Source of the DNA: Marinifilum flexuosum | GTDB lineage: Bacteria > Bacteroidota > Bacteroidia > Bacteroidales > Marinifilaceae | Direction of reading: 5' to 3' | DNA: 64,000 nucleotides | Assembly: GCF_003610555.1 (NCBI RefSeq) | Contig: NZ_RAPQ01000008.1 | Coordinates: 1,108,490 to 1,172,489 of the forward strand | In this document: in pieces, positions 8,355-17,628 of the stretch | Layout of the letters: every line of letters begins with the position of its first letter | How positions within the stretch are numbered: the stretch's first letter is position 1 | The notes under the pieces: generated by a model | The model's database searches: none | The model's input: only the letters and a program-made list of their open reading frames with translations | What the model was told of the DNA's origin: nothing | Translations under genes and position numbers: made by a program

Positions 8355-9743
8355 CTAATGCAATAGCATTGCTTGTAAATAGTATACTCCAGCACCTGCT
8401 AAATAACCTACAAATGCAAGAAGAGTAATCTTCTTTAAGTACCAAATGAAATCGATTTTTTCCATACCCATTGCAGCAACACCAGCAGCAGAACCAATGA
8501 TCAACATAGATCCACCTGTACCAGCACAATATGCAAGGAATTCCCAGAATAAACCATCTTGAACAAAGTTTGAAGCATAACCAACAGCTTCTGCACCTTC
8601 GATAGGATACATACCCATTGCAGCAGCAACCAATGGTACATTATCAACAATTGATGAAAGAACACCAATAATCAAGTTGATAATATAAATATCGTGAACG
8701 TTCTTGTCCAACCATGACGCTAAAATGTCAAGGTGACCTGCAGATTGCATACTTGCTACAGCTGAAAGGATACCTAAGAAAAATAGTACTGTAGGAACGT
8801 CAACTTTTTTCAATACACCAGTTACATTCAAACGACTCTTGAATTCGTGATCTTTGTTACGGTGCATGATTTCAGTAACCACCCACATAACACCAAGTCC
8901 GAATAACATACCCAAGTATGGAGGCAAGTGTGTTGTAGTTTTAAATACAGGAACAAATAGTAGAGATGCTACACCCAAACAAAGGATGAATACTCTTTCT
9001 TTATGGGTTGTATATTCCTTGTCCTCACCTTCGGTTAGTGCAGGACGAGTAATGTGTCCTTTAAGGTAAGTACTTACGATGATCAATGGAACAATCATTG
9101 TAAATAAACTTGGAACAATAACTCGAGTGATGATATTGATTGTTGTAACCTGACCACCAATCCAAAGCATAATGGTAGTTACGTCACCAATTGGAGACCA
9201 GGCACCACCGGCATTTGCAGCCAATACAACCATTGATGCAAAGAACCAACGATCTTTTTGGTCGTCAATTAATTTACGGATCAATGCTACAATAACAATT
9301 GTAGTAGTTAAGTTATCAAGAGCAGCAGACATGAAGAAAGTTAAAACACTTAATACCCAAAGTAATTTTACTTTGTTAGTAGTTTTAATCTTGTCGGTAA
9401 TGATTTTAAACCCTTGGTGTTGGTCTACAATTTCAACAATAGTCATAGCTCCCAAAAGGAAGAATAGAATTGTAGAAATTTCAGACAGGTGATGAAGTAC
9501 TTCATGATGGGTAATGAAGTCCAGCATACCATTGGCATTATCCATTCCAGGATTATGCGCTACGTATTCATTCCAGGCTCTACTCACTCCCGATGAAAGG
9601 ATATCAACTCCGCCAAATACGTAAATAGTCCAGGTCAACACACCGATTAAAAGCGCGGATGCTGCTTTGTCAATTTTTAGTGGATGTTCAAGGGCTATTG
9701 CTGTATAACCAAGAACAAATACCACAACCATTAATGCAAACAT
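8355..9743 (-). CDS. nhaD: NhaD-type Na+/H+ antiporter
   Basis: 462 residues with about 12 hydrophobic segments, belonging to the NhaD branch of the ion transporter superfamily, which exports Na+ (or Li+) for protons and works at alkaline pH and high salt. Recognisable stretches are ALDNLTTTIVIVALIRKLI (about 140-160), ANAGGAWSPIGDVTTIMLW (about 175-195), SSIVDNVPLVAAAMGMYP in the second half and GTGGSMLIIGSAAGVAAMG near the end. The paired SAALDN/TTT and VDNVPL elements are the inverted halves of the transport core. It is monocistronic with its own terminator. With the Rnf complex at 45-50 kb it fits a sodium-based energy economy. Confidence 0.94.
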   Translation of the reverse strand: MFALMVVVFVLGYTAIALEHPLKIDKAASALLIGVLTWTIYVFGGVDILSSGVSRAWNEYVAHNPGMDNANGMLDFITHHEVLHHLSEISTILFFLLGAMTIVEIVDQHQGFKIITDKIKTTNKVKLLWVLSVLTFFMSAALDNLTTTIVIVALIRKLIDDQKDRWFFASMVVLAANAGGAWSPIGDVTTIMLWIGGQVTTINIITRVIVPSLFTMIVPLIIVSTYLKGHITRPALTEGEDKEYTTHKERVFILCLGVASLLFVPVFKTTTHLPPYLGMLFGLGVMWVVTEIMHRNKDHEFKSRLNVTGVLKKVDVPTVLFFLGILSAVASMQSAGHLDILASWLDKNVHDIYIINLIIGVLSSIVDNVPLVAAAMGMYPIEGAEAVGYASNFVQDGLFWEFLAYCAGTGGSMLIIGSAAGVAAMGMEKIDFIWYLKKITLLAFVGYLAGAGVYYLQAMLLH

Positions 9744-9894
9744 AATAATTGATTATTTTAGGTGATTTAAATTTTTTAGATACTTAAACTGCTAATATAC
9801 TAATATTTGTTTTTCAAAATCAGTTAGCAATTAAAGAAAAAAATCGAGAATTATTAATGCTGCAGAACATTGAGGTAGCGAATTTAAAGCAGTT

Positions 9895-12800
9895 CTATTC
9901 TGCTTTATTCTTTTTATTGTCCTTGTTTTTATTGCCTCGTAAAAAGCTCATGTATTTTTTGAATAGGCCAGAGAATGTATTAAAATCCTCTTTGTAAAAA
10001 ATACCTATTCCCTGTGTGTTTCTTGATTCCTCGTAAACCAAATATTCATTGGAGCGAGTAAAAGCTTTTAGTTGTAATTTACCCTTTTTATCCAGTTTAA
10101 TATTCACATCCACATCACCAACAATATCATTGGCTCTTTCCTGGCTGTTACTGGTACCAACATTACCGTTAATGGTTACTTTATCATCGAAAACCTGAGT
10201 TGATAGAGCGACTTGAATTTCGTCGCTGGTAAGATTATCTCCTGGGCGGTAACTAACCCCAATATCAAAATCGTTGCTAATTTGACTCAACCAATTGGAA
10301 AGTTGATTGGATAATAACTCGCTGGTAGTTACACCAACTGCATAGCTAGAGTTTTTGTTTTCGAAATCAGGATCAGTAGATCGAAGGTACTCAGGAGTGT
10401 AAAATCTATTTAAAACCAAAAGGGATAGAATTTGCTTATTGGTTTCATCTTCTGTAGAAAATAAACCTTCCAGAATACTTTGCGTTTGCTGATCTAATGT
10501 AGGAAATTCGATATTAAACTTGATGATTGGATTCTCAAGGTTTTGGCTTAGGTTCATATTACATTGAACCGGAATCTTTCTGTTGATATCAATGTATGGC
10601 GTATTCAACAACAAATCGTATAAGGTTGTTTTAACATTGTATACTGCATCAATATTTACTGTTGCATTATAAGGATCACCAGCCCATTTTATATTTCCAC
10701 CATTTGAAAGGTCGAATTTTTTATTGATTACATTCTGCAAAGTAAAAAGGTAACTACCTTTTTGGATTGTGTAATCACCAAATATCTTAAATTCTCCTTT
10801 GGTATCAATTTCTAGTTTTAGATTTCCACTTCCTTTTGCTTTTAGAACATCACCAATTTGCGAGTCAAAAATAATTTGAATATCAGTTTCAGGAGTAATT
10901 TCAAGGTCGCAATTCATGCGAATTCCTGATAAATCAATTTTGTATTCCTCTTCTTCTTCGCTCTGACCAGCTCTATTTGTATTAACGAATGTAATGAAAT
11001 TACTTTCCTGAATGTCACCACTATTATTAATGGGAACATATACTCTTGTGTTTTTATCCGTTTTTGCTCTAATTTCTATTTCCAGATCATTAACTGGTCC
11101 AAACAGATGAGTTATACCTGTTACGTATGCTTCTCCATAGAACATTTCATTGTCGGATTCCTTTGTGTCAAGAACGTTGAAATTTAAGGTGTTTACTGAA
11201 AGATCTAATTGCAAATTATTGAATTGTTCATGTGTAATTGCACCAAATAGCATTGCCGACTGGTCATTTTGATCCTTTATGGTAAAATTGTCAAATCGGA
11301 GTTCGCCAGGCATGATGCTAATGCTATCATTACAGTAATATGTAGTTTTTAGAGTATTTACAGTGAATTCTGCCTGTTCGAATTTTAATTTACCTACTGA
11401 TTTTAAATTATTTGTATGACCTTCGATATGAACACTTCCCGAAGTATTACCTTTGATATCAGATATATTTTCTTGCAGATAAGGGTTCAATAATTCCATT
11501 CGCATTTTATCGATATTAATATCCATATTTAAAGAATCAGAATCTGGGAAATAATCTCCAGTTACCTCTATTTCTTTACGCGATGAGAAATCTGTAAACG
11601 ACGAAAAGCTTAATTTTTTTTGATATTTATCCCAATCACTTATGAGGAATAAATTACCAAGAGTATCCTGATTAAGGATTAAATCTTCAATCATTACGTT
11701 TGAGTTGGATAATCTATCGCCATAGAAGTCCGAAATCTGAACATACCCTTTTACAGTACCATTGATACCTATATTTTGTTCACGCGTTAAATCGTTTAAA
11801 TTCTTCAGGCTGATGTTTTGAATTCTAAAGTTTATGCTGTCATTTGGATTGTTTGAAATCTTACCATCCAGACCAAAGAATTGATTTTCGCGAGCAATTT
11901 TAAAATTATCTATTTCATAACTGGTACTATCAATTACAATACGCGATTCGGGAATGGACCAAATGCTGTCGGCCATAATAATAGTACTTGGCAACAGGTT
12001 AATGTCCCACTTGACATTTTCTGATGTTTTTGATTTCTCTACTTCACCTTCAGCTGATAAAAATCCACTATAAGTAATTTTATCCCAATTGTTCCATAGT
12101 ACATTGAGTTTGATTTTGTTTTTTTCAGCAATTAGTTTTTGTGAAAGGTTATACAAACCAAAATTATCAGAGAACTTAAACTTGTTGGTTCTTCCTTTTA
12201 GAGTAAGTTTTTCCCTATCTGTATTTAAATCAATCTTTAATTCATCCAAAGATTTTCCTTCTACAACAAGCTTTGGAGTTTCAAAATGCAGGTTTAATTT
12301 ACGATCAACAGCAATTATTTCACCTTCTAAACTGGTTTCTGGAGCAATGCTAAAATCCGGGAACAACACCGAAGTAATCGGTTCAGTATCCTTGAGCTTT
12401 AATTGAAATTTAAAATTATTGGTACTATCTATTTTTGCGTATTCTTTGTTTGGTGCATATGCAGGCAAATAGTAAAAGGCTAGGTTTGCAATGGAGGATA
12501 TCAATTTGCTAACTTCATAATTACCTTCGACTTTTACATCTGAAACATCAGAATTTAAAATCATTTTTTTGAACTCAGGAGATGTAAAAGAGTTAATGGT
12601 AAATTTATTCAAAAGAAATTCGCCTAAGCTATTTTTATAATTGGTTTTGTTAATTTCTATTACACCATTGGCATTATCAAAACTACTACCAGTAAAGTTG
12701 GCATTAACAGACAAGCTAAGTTCTGCCTTCTGATCGGTAGTGTTTAAATGCAGAGGAAATAATTTTGCATGATTTAGGTGTGAACTAAAGTTCATTGTTG

Positions 12801-14415
12801 GAACCTCTTGTGAGAAATCCACCTTACCAGCAAAATCAAAACCTATGTTAGGGTCTTCAATAGAGACTTTACCATCAAATTGGGATTCTGAGAAGAACCC
12901 GTTAAGTGTTAAATTTTTGTATTTGTAATCGTAAAAGTCAACTTCACTAATGTTTCCTTTCATGATTCCTTGGGTGGTTTCAGGAGATGTGTAACCACTA
13001 ACCGAAACATTTAATGAGATCTCACCAACCTTTTCTTGTTCAATTAAACCACCAAGATTAAAATTATTTGTTCTTAGATCACCATTAAAATCGAGTTTGT
13101 TATTTCCCTGATTTGGTTTAAACAGGATATCGGTTTTCAAATCTCCCAATTCAGTTTTGAACTTACCATAGAAAACAAAATCATTGATAAAACCATTAAA
13201 TTTCCCTTTGTATTGAATCAATCCAAGATTGTTAAAATATTCAGGTAGTTTAAAATGTTCTTTGGAGTAACCGGGAATATATACTTTTTCGATATCTGAA
13301 ATGCTTGTGGTTAACTCTTTAAAATCGGCTTGAAGGTATGCATCACTAAGGTAAGGCAAGCCATTCATATAAAATCTTCCCTTCAAAGCAGTGTTATCGC
13401 CATATACAATGTCAATATCCCGTCCTCTTAAATCGTATATGGTACCATAAATTTTTCCCGACAAATAACCTGTTTCTCTGAATCCCAGCAGTTTTTCATT
13501 GAAATAAGCCAAATCCAAAAAGCTTAATCTTGATGATTTTAGCAGGAAATCGAGTTGCATTTTTTTAGTGAACTTTGCCCAATAGCCTTGGTTGGGTTCA
13601 TAATTGAAATAAAGATGCTTTGCTACTACTTTACTGTGTTTTGAAATAATGTTCACATCAGACAAACCCCATTGATTACTGGTAAACCAATTGTTGGCTT
13701 TAAAATCTTTTAATACAAATCCTGATTTTTCTTTACAGCTGAGATGCTGCAGGTAAAAACCAACCGAATCACCCACTACCTTTATGTTTCTGGCCTGAAT
13801 ATTTAAATCAGTTACAAAAATATCATCGTAGTTCATTCCAAAGTCTTGTGGAATGTAGTCTGCGGTTTTGTATCCAAAACTAGAATTTTCCATATCAACA
13901 TTTGCAACATTAATGTTCCATGATTTTTGTGTTGTATCCACAGGATTTGAAGAGTTGCTGTTTGACAAGGAATCAAGAAATACCTCGATGTTTAAAATAC
14001 GTTCTTCATCTTCGTACAGGTTGAAGAATGTATTCGAAAGAGTAAGTTTATTAATGTAAAATTCTTTTTTACTGATATTAAAAGAATCAATATTGACTTT
14101 TAGATTATCAATGTAAATCAAGGTGTCTTGTCGGTAATCCTCAACATATAAGCCTTTTAAAGTAATACTTTTAAAGGGGGAAATATTTACTCCTTCAATG
14201 CTAATTGGAGTGTTAGTTTGTTCCGACAAATAATTGGCAATTTTCCTACTTATGTGAGTTTGAACTGTACTACTTAGGAAAAGCAAATACATGATGCAGG
14301 GAATCATAATGATAACTGCTGCAGTCCAAATTGATATTTTGAAAATTTTTTTAATAATTTTGCCGTTTTGTGAGTTGCACAAAATTAGGTAAAAAGAAGA
14401 AGAAAGTAACAACAA
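9895..14415 (-). CDS. TamB-like translocation/assembly module protein (DUF490)
   Basis: 1506-residue AsmA/TamB-type envelope protein. One N-terminal membrane anchor (about 28-50) leads into a long beta-rich region of repeated short strands. The conserved C-terminal TamB domain lies at about 1150-1490 (RVYVPINNSGDIQESNFITFV, then KFDLSNGGNIKWAGDPYNATVNIDAVY and ISNDFDIGVSYRPGD). Homologues form a hydrophobic groove bridging inner and outer membranes, carrying lipid or helping assemble outer-membrane proteins. The start is uncertain: the frame begins with TTG at 14415 after an upstream stop, and no ATG precedes the anchor. It is divergent from tsaD. Confidence 0.9.
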   Translation of the reverse strand: MLLLSSSFYLILCNSQNGKIIKKIFKISIWTAAVIIMIPCIMYLLFLSSTVQTHISRKIANYLSEQTNTPISIEGVNISPFKSITLKGLYVEDYRQDTLIYIDNLKVNIDSFNISKKEFYINKLTLSNTFFNLYEDEERILNIEVFLDSLSNSNSSNPVDTTQKSWNINVANVDMENSSFGYKTADYIPQDFGMNYDDIFVTDLNIQARNIKVVGDSVGFYLQHLSCKEKSGFVLKDFKANNWFTSNQWGLSDVNIISKHSKVVAKHLYFNYEPNQGYWAKFTKKMQLDFLLKSSRLSFLDLAYFNEKLLGFRETGYLSGKIYGTIYDLRGRDIDIVYGDNTALKGRFYMNGLPYLSDAYLQADFKELTTSISDIEKVYIPGYSKEHFKLPEYFNNLGLIQYKGKFNGFINDFVFYGKFKTELGDLKTDILFKPNQGNNKLDFNGDLRTNNFNLGGLIEQEKVGEISLNVSVSGYTSPETTQGIMKGNISEVDFYDYKYKNLTLNGFFSESQFDGKVSIEDPNIGFDFAGKVDFSQEVPTMNFSSHLNHAKLFPLHLNTTDQKAELSLSVNANFTGSSFDNANGVIEINKTNYKNSLGEFLLNKFTINSFTSPEFKKMILNSDVSDVKVEGNYEVSKLISSIANLAFYYLPAYAPNKEYAKIDSTNNFKFQLKLKDTEPITSVLFPDFSIAPETSLEGEIIAVDRKLNLHFETPKLVVEGKSLDELKIDLNTDREKLTLKGRTNKFKFSDNFGLYNLSQKLIAEKNKIKLNVLWNNWDKITYSGFLSAEGEVEKSKTSENVKWDINLLPSTIIMADSIWSIPESRIVIDSTSYEIDNFKIARENQFFGLDGKISNNPNDSINFRIQNISLKNLNDLTREQNIGINGTVKGYVQISDFYGDRLSNSNVMIEDLILNQDTLGNLFLISDWDKYQKKLSFSSFTDFSSRKEIEVTGDYFPDSDSLNMDINIDKMRMELLNPYLQENISDIKGNTSGSVHIEGHTNNLKSVGKLKFEQAEFTVNTLKTTYYCNDSISIMPGELRFDNFTIKDQNDQSAMLFGAITHEQFNNLQLDLSVNTLNFNVLDTKESDNEMFYGEAYVTGITHLFGPVNDLEIEIRAKTDKNTRVYVPINNSGDIQESNFITFVNTNRAGQSEEEEEYKIDLSGIRMNCDLEITPETDIQIIFDSQIGDVLKAKGSGNLKLEIDTKGEFKIFGDYTIQKGSYLFTLQNVINKKFDLSNGGNIKWAGDPYNATVNIDAVYNVKTTLYDLLLNTPYIDINRKIPVQCNMNLSQNLENPIIKFNIEFPTLDQQTQSILEGLFSTEDETNKQILSLLVLNRFYTPEYLRSTDPDFENKNSSYAVGVTTSELLSNQLSNWLSQISNDFDIGVSYRPGDNLTSDEIQVALSTQVFDDKVTINGNVGTSNSQERANDIVGDVDVNIKLDKKGKLQLKAFTRSNEYLVYEESRNTQGIGIFYKEDFNTFSGLFKKYMSFLRGNKNKDNKKNKAE

Positions 14416-14499
14416 TAAAGGGTGATTGGGAGCTTTTTTGATTTTTTTAACGATTGGTAGGATAAATCAATTTAATTGCCCGACATAATAAATAAAAAG

Positions 14500-15522
14500 A
14501 TGAGTATAACTATTCTTGGAATTGAATCATCATGCGATGATACTTCCGCATCGATATTAAAAGATGGAATCATTTATTCCAATATTATTGCAAACCAAAC
14601 CGTGCATATGGATTATGGTGGGGTAGTACCTGAATTGGCTTCGCGTGCTCATCAACAGAATATTATTCCTGTTGTGCATCAAGCTATGCAGAAAGCAGGG
14701 GTTACTGCTGATGAGATTGATGCGGTGGCCTTTACAAGAGGTCCTGGATTGTTGGGATCTTTAATGGTGGGTACATCCTTTGCAAAAGGATTTGCCATGG
14801 CAAAGAACATTCCTTTGATTGAGGTGAATCACTTGCAAGCTCATATTTTAGCTCATTTTATCGATGATTTAAAAAATACTTACGATCATCCTGAGTTTCC
14901 ATTTTTGGCATTGCTGGTTTCTGGTGGTAATTCACAGATTATTATTGTAAAGGATCACTTGGAAATGGAAGTAATTGGTGAAACCATTGATGATGCAGCA
15001 GGAGAGGCTTTTGATAAGTGTGCCAAAGTTATGGGATTGCCTTATCCTGGAGGTCCGATTATCGATAGAAATGCCAAGCAAGGAAATCCGCATGCGTTTG
15101 AGTTTAGTAGACCAAAAATTCAAGGATTGGATTACAGTTTTAGTGGCTTGAAAACTTCTTTCCTATACTTCATTCGCGATAAAGTGAAAGAAAACCCAAA
15201 CTTTGTTCAGGAAAACATGAATGATTTGTGTGCATCTTTGCAGTATACGATTGTAGATATTTTAATGAACAAGGTTAAAAGAGCAGCTCGCGAAACCGGA
15301 ATTAAGCAGGTTGCCATTGCAGGTGGAGTTTCAGCGAATTCAGGTTTGCAAAATGCGCTACACGAAGCTGCTGACAAATTTAACTGGAAAGTGTATGTAC
15401 CTCAGTTGGGTTACTCTTTGGATAATGCAGCCATGATTGCAATAACAGGCTACTTTAAATATTTAAAGAAAGAATTTGTGGGGCAGGATACGGCTCCATT
15501 TGCTAGAATGACAATTAAATAA
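14500..15522 (+). CDS. tsaD: tRNA N6-adenosine threonylcarbamoyltransferase TsaD
   Basis: Cytoplasmic ASKHA-fold enzyme that transfers the threonylcarbamoyl group to A37 of ANN-decoding tRNAs, acting with TsaB and TsaE. I chose ATG 14500, giving 340 residues and the usual opening MSITILGIESSCDDTS. A TTG at 14476 is in frame but only adds an atypical 8-residue tail. The metal-binding HLQAH is at 111-115. SGGNSQI, GEAFDKCAKVMGLPYPGGP and GGVSANSGL are the other family signatures. The gene diverges from the tamB-like gene and ends with a strong hairpin. Confidence 0.97.
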   Translation: MSITILGIESSCDDTSASILKDGIIYSNIIANQTVHMDYGGVVPELASRAHQQNIIPVVHQAMQKAGVTADEIDAVAFTRGPGLLGSLMVGTSFAKGFAMAKNIPLIEVNHLQAHILAHFIDDLKNTYDHPEFPFLALLVSGGNSQIIIVKDHLEMEVIGETIDDAAGEAFDKCAKVMGLPYPGGPIIDRNAKQGNPHAFEFSRPKIQGLDYSFSGLKTSFLYFIRDKVKENPNFVQENMNDLCASLQYTIVDILMNKVKRAARETGIKQVAIAGGVSANSGLQNALHEAADKFNWKVYVPQLGYSLDNAAMIAITGYFKYLKKEFVGQDTAPFARMTIK

Positions 15523-15552
15523 TTGTTGAGAGCAAATAAATGAAATAACAAG

Positions 15553-15580
15553 AAACGGAAGCCATATGCTTCCGTTTTTT
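15553..15580 (+). terminator. tsaD terminator, possibly bidirectional
   Basis: Stem AACGGAAGC / GCTTCCGTT around a 5-base loop with a T-run after it. The T-run overlaps the stop codon of the convergent 147-residue membrane protein, and the same hairpin may also end that transcript. Confidence 0.85.
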
Positions 15581-16023
15581 TACTCGGGAATATTCAAATA
15601 GTTTTTTAATACTGTTATCGAATGATCATTAAAATGTGCCAAATCAAGAGTTAAAACTTCTTTGTTTTTAAGATTTAAGCTCATTTTGTGGTTTTCTATT
15701 TTAATGTCATTGATGTCTTTCAGGTAAACTTTTATTTCTTTCGACTTCCAACCTGTTTTGTATTTTAGTTTTCTTGAATTGATGATAAGGTACTCTTTGG
15801 GATATAAAATTTTACATCCCAGAAGCAAGCCAATAAAATAAACCGCTAAAGTTGCAAGAACAAATATCAGATAGTTACCATGTGGTAAAAAATTAAAATA
15901 CCGGTTGAAAATATACAGCAAAACTGCCGAAACCAAAAAAGCAATGGCCAATGCCAACTGTTTTGCTTTGGTTTCGTTGTTGTTGATTTTGTGATCTCTG
16001 ATGTCGAATTCGAACTGAAGCAT
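15580..16023 (-). CDS. Hypothetical membrane protein with two helices and a PH-like C-terminal domain
   Basis: 147 residues, no family name recognised. Polar N-terminus (MLQFEFDIRDHKINN), two closely spaced membrane segments at about 25-42 and 51-71, then a soluble beta-rich tail (YLIINSRKLKYKTGWKSKEIKVYLKDINDIKIENHKM in outline). The tail resembles the bacterial PH-like layout seen in small membrane proteins; this is a shape-based inference. Convergent with tsaD. It is 63 bp downstream of the CYTH gene on the same strand, so the two may share a transcript. Confidence 0.72.
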   Translation of the reverse strand: MLQFEFDIRDHKINNNETKAKQLALAIAFLVSAVLLYIFNRYFNFLPHGNYLIFVLATLAVYFIGLLLGCKILYPKEYLIINSRKLKYKTGWKSKEIKVYLKDINDIKIENHKMSLNLKNKEVLTLDLAHFNDHSITVLKNYLNIPE

Positions 16024-16086
16024 TTTTTAGTTTCTTTAGAGTCTTCCCTAAAGTTACTAAATAACCAAGTTTTAGTAAATAAAAAT

Positions 16087-16629
16087 TTATTCCTCTATTA
16101 AAATCTGATTGAATAAACTATTTTGTTCCAATAAATCGCTATACGATTGAGAAATTAAATCCTTGGCATTTATTTCCAGTAATTTGATATAGAAATTACA
16201 TTGTTCCTGTAGCTTTTCTTTCGGTATACCCTCATCCATATCAATGGCTTCAATTTCTACAAATTTACCAAGTCCTTTTACATCATCAATATGAAATTTT
16301 ACATTCTCGATAAAATAGATTTCTCTTTTTTTATCTACTACACATCTACTTCCCATCGCTTTTTCAAGTATCTCTTTTAAAGTAGAATCAGTTTTGGTTT
16401 GGTACAAGTTCACCTTACTTTCTCTTGAACCCTTTGTGTCTTCACGAAAATAGTGAATCAGGTTGTTTTCAATTTTTCCTTCACGCAATTTTAAACGTCC
16501 CGATTTGGCATGAAAATAGGTGTCAATTTGATGATCAACTCCTTTAAAGTCGGCATTATTCGATTTTAAAATTTCACGAATTCTATCTTGATTTTTACAG
16601 TGAGCTTTAATTTCTACAGTTACAGGCAT
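16087..16629 (-). CDS. CYTH-domain (class IV adenylate cyclase/thiamine-triphosphatase-like) protein
   Basis: 180 residues. The CYTH fold is a beta-tunnel that binds triphosphate-containing substrates with two metal ions. Visible hallmarks: N-terminal VEIKAHC strand (equivalent to the ExExK signature, first Glu replaced), QIDTYFHAKSGRLKLREG at about 34-51, a basic HYFREDTKGSRESK stretch, and GLGKFVEIEAIDMDEG at about 119-134. The layout matches the class IV cyclase-like subgroup common in bacteria, many of which have unknown substrate. Calling it a cAMP synthase would be unsafe. Confidence 0.82.
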   Translation of the reverse strand: MPVTVEIKAHCKNQDRIREILKSNNADFKGVDHQIDTYFHAKSGRLKLREGKIENNLIHYFREDTKGSRESKVNLYQTKTDSTLKEILEKAMGSRCVVDKKREIYFIENVKFHIDDVKGLGKFVEIEAIDMDEGIPKEKLQEQCNFYIKLLEINAKDLISQSYSDLLEQNSLFNQILIEE

Positions 16630-16744
16630 CTTTTTGTATTTTGCTTTTAAATATGTCCGAAATATCGTAAAAAAATGATCTTAATTGAAGAATTTAACTT
16701 GGTAAAAGAGAATGAAAATAAATCGGTAACGCGATTGTTTTTAT

Positions 16745-17058
16745 ACGAAATAGATTTTATGATGATTTTACATCGTTCTACTTGAGTGGAATGGCGCAGA
16801 ATGTTTTAGTTAGGGCCATTGTTCTTTAAAGAATTGCCTTTCACAAAGTTTTTATATCACTCTACCAGGAAGGAAATAAAATGTTTTGGTTGAACCAATT
16901 GTTTTTTTCCGAAACAAGTTTTATAATGTTTATATATTAATCTACTCCAGTAGAGAAGGGTAAAATGTTTCAGTAGTGTCTATCTTTTTCAGTAGAATGA
17001 GTTTTTATAAAGTATTTGGATTTATTTACTCTAGAGGAAAGCAGTATGAGTTTTCAGG
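16745..17058. repeat. Degenerate intergenic repeat array (about 4 units of 80-84 bp)
   Basis: The 432 bp gap between the cheB stop and the CYTH start holds no gene. It contains four diverged units, each with a TTTTTATA-like stretch, a TCTACT-like core, a purine-rich GGAAGG/GAGAAGG part and AAAATGTTTNNGT. The TCTAC cores lie at 16777, 16861 and 16941 and a decayed fourth copy (TTTACTCTAGAGG) near 17026, giving spacings of 84, 80 and about 84 bp. Repeated CAGTAG words at 16948, 16971 and 16990 hint at an older unit near 21 bp. It starts 3 bp after the cheB stop. Confidence 0.65.
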
Positions 17059-17061
17059 TTA

Positions 17062-17628
17062 TTAGTCTTGTACCGATAACTCAATAAGCTTGTTACTGAT
17101 TTTATCTAGTTCAAGAACAAAATCAACATTGGTTTCTGATAGTGCAGCTTTGGGCATAATTGATGCAACTGCATTTTCAGGGTTTTCAACTAGGGTAGTT
17201 CCTCCATAATCTTTAATGGTTTTAAGACCATAGGCTCCATCTTGATTCAAGCCAGTTAATATTACACCAACCAACCTGTTTTTATAGGTCCAGGCTGCAG
17301 ATTCAAAAAGCACGTCGATTGAAGGACGAGAGTGGTGTACTTTTAGATCGGCCGAAAATGATATGGTTTCATCATCCTCAACCATCATATGGTAATTAGG
17401 AGGAGCAAAATATACATGTCCTTTTTTGATTTCATCTTTCTCCTCGGCTTCTTTAATACTGAGTTTACTGATGCCATTTAAATATTGAACAAACGAATCG
17501 TTATTGTGGTCGCCAATATGCAGTACCACAAGAATTGGGAGTTTAAAATCGGCAGGTAAGGCCGGAATAATTGTTTTTAATGCTTCCAGCCCTCCAAATG
17601 ATGTTCCAATGACTAATGCTTTATTCAT
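17062..17628 (-). CDS. cheB: CheB-type methylesterase domain protein without receiver
   Basis: 188 residues consisting only of the CheB esterase/deamidase domain, which removes methyl groups from glutamates of chemoreceptors. The catalytic triad is visible: S10 in GTSFGG, H37 in VVLHIGD and Asp in GVILTGLNQDGAYGL. The usual N-terminal receiver is absent, so activity cannot be gated by its own phosphorylation. The start is ATG at 17628, overlapping the cheR stop (TGATG); a preceding TTG is in frame but not needed. No chemoreceptor, CheA or CheW lies in the window. Its partner is more likely one of the hybrid kinases encoded upstream in this operon. Confidence 0.93.
   Translation of the reverse strand: MNKALVIGTSFGGLEALKTIIPALPADFKLPILVVLHIGDHNNDSFVQYLNGISKLSIKEAEEKDEIKKGHVYFAPPNYHMMVEDDETISFSADLKVHHSRPSIDVLFESAAWTYKNRLVGVILTGLNQDGAYGLKTIKDYGGTTLVENPENAVASIMPKAALSETNVDFVLELDKISNKLIELSVQD

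Noticed and set aside
14476-14499. TTG start for tsaD
   Set aside because: The ATG at 14500 gives the standard TsaD N-terminus; the TTG adds eight atypical residues.
16087-16629. Functional class IV adenylate cyclase working with the class III cyclase at 39 kb
   Set aside because: CYTH proteins have several possible substrates and nothing in the sequence shows cAMP production.
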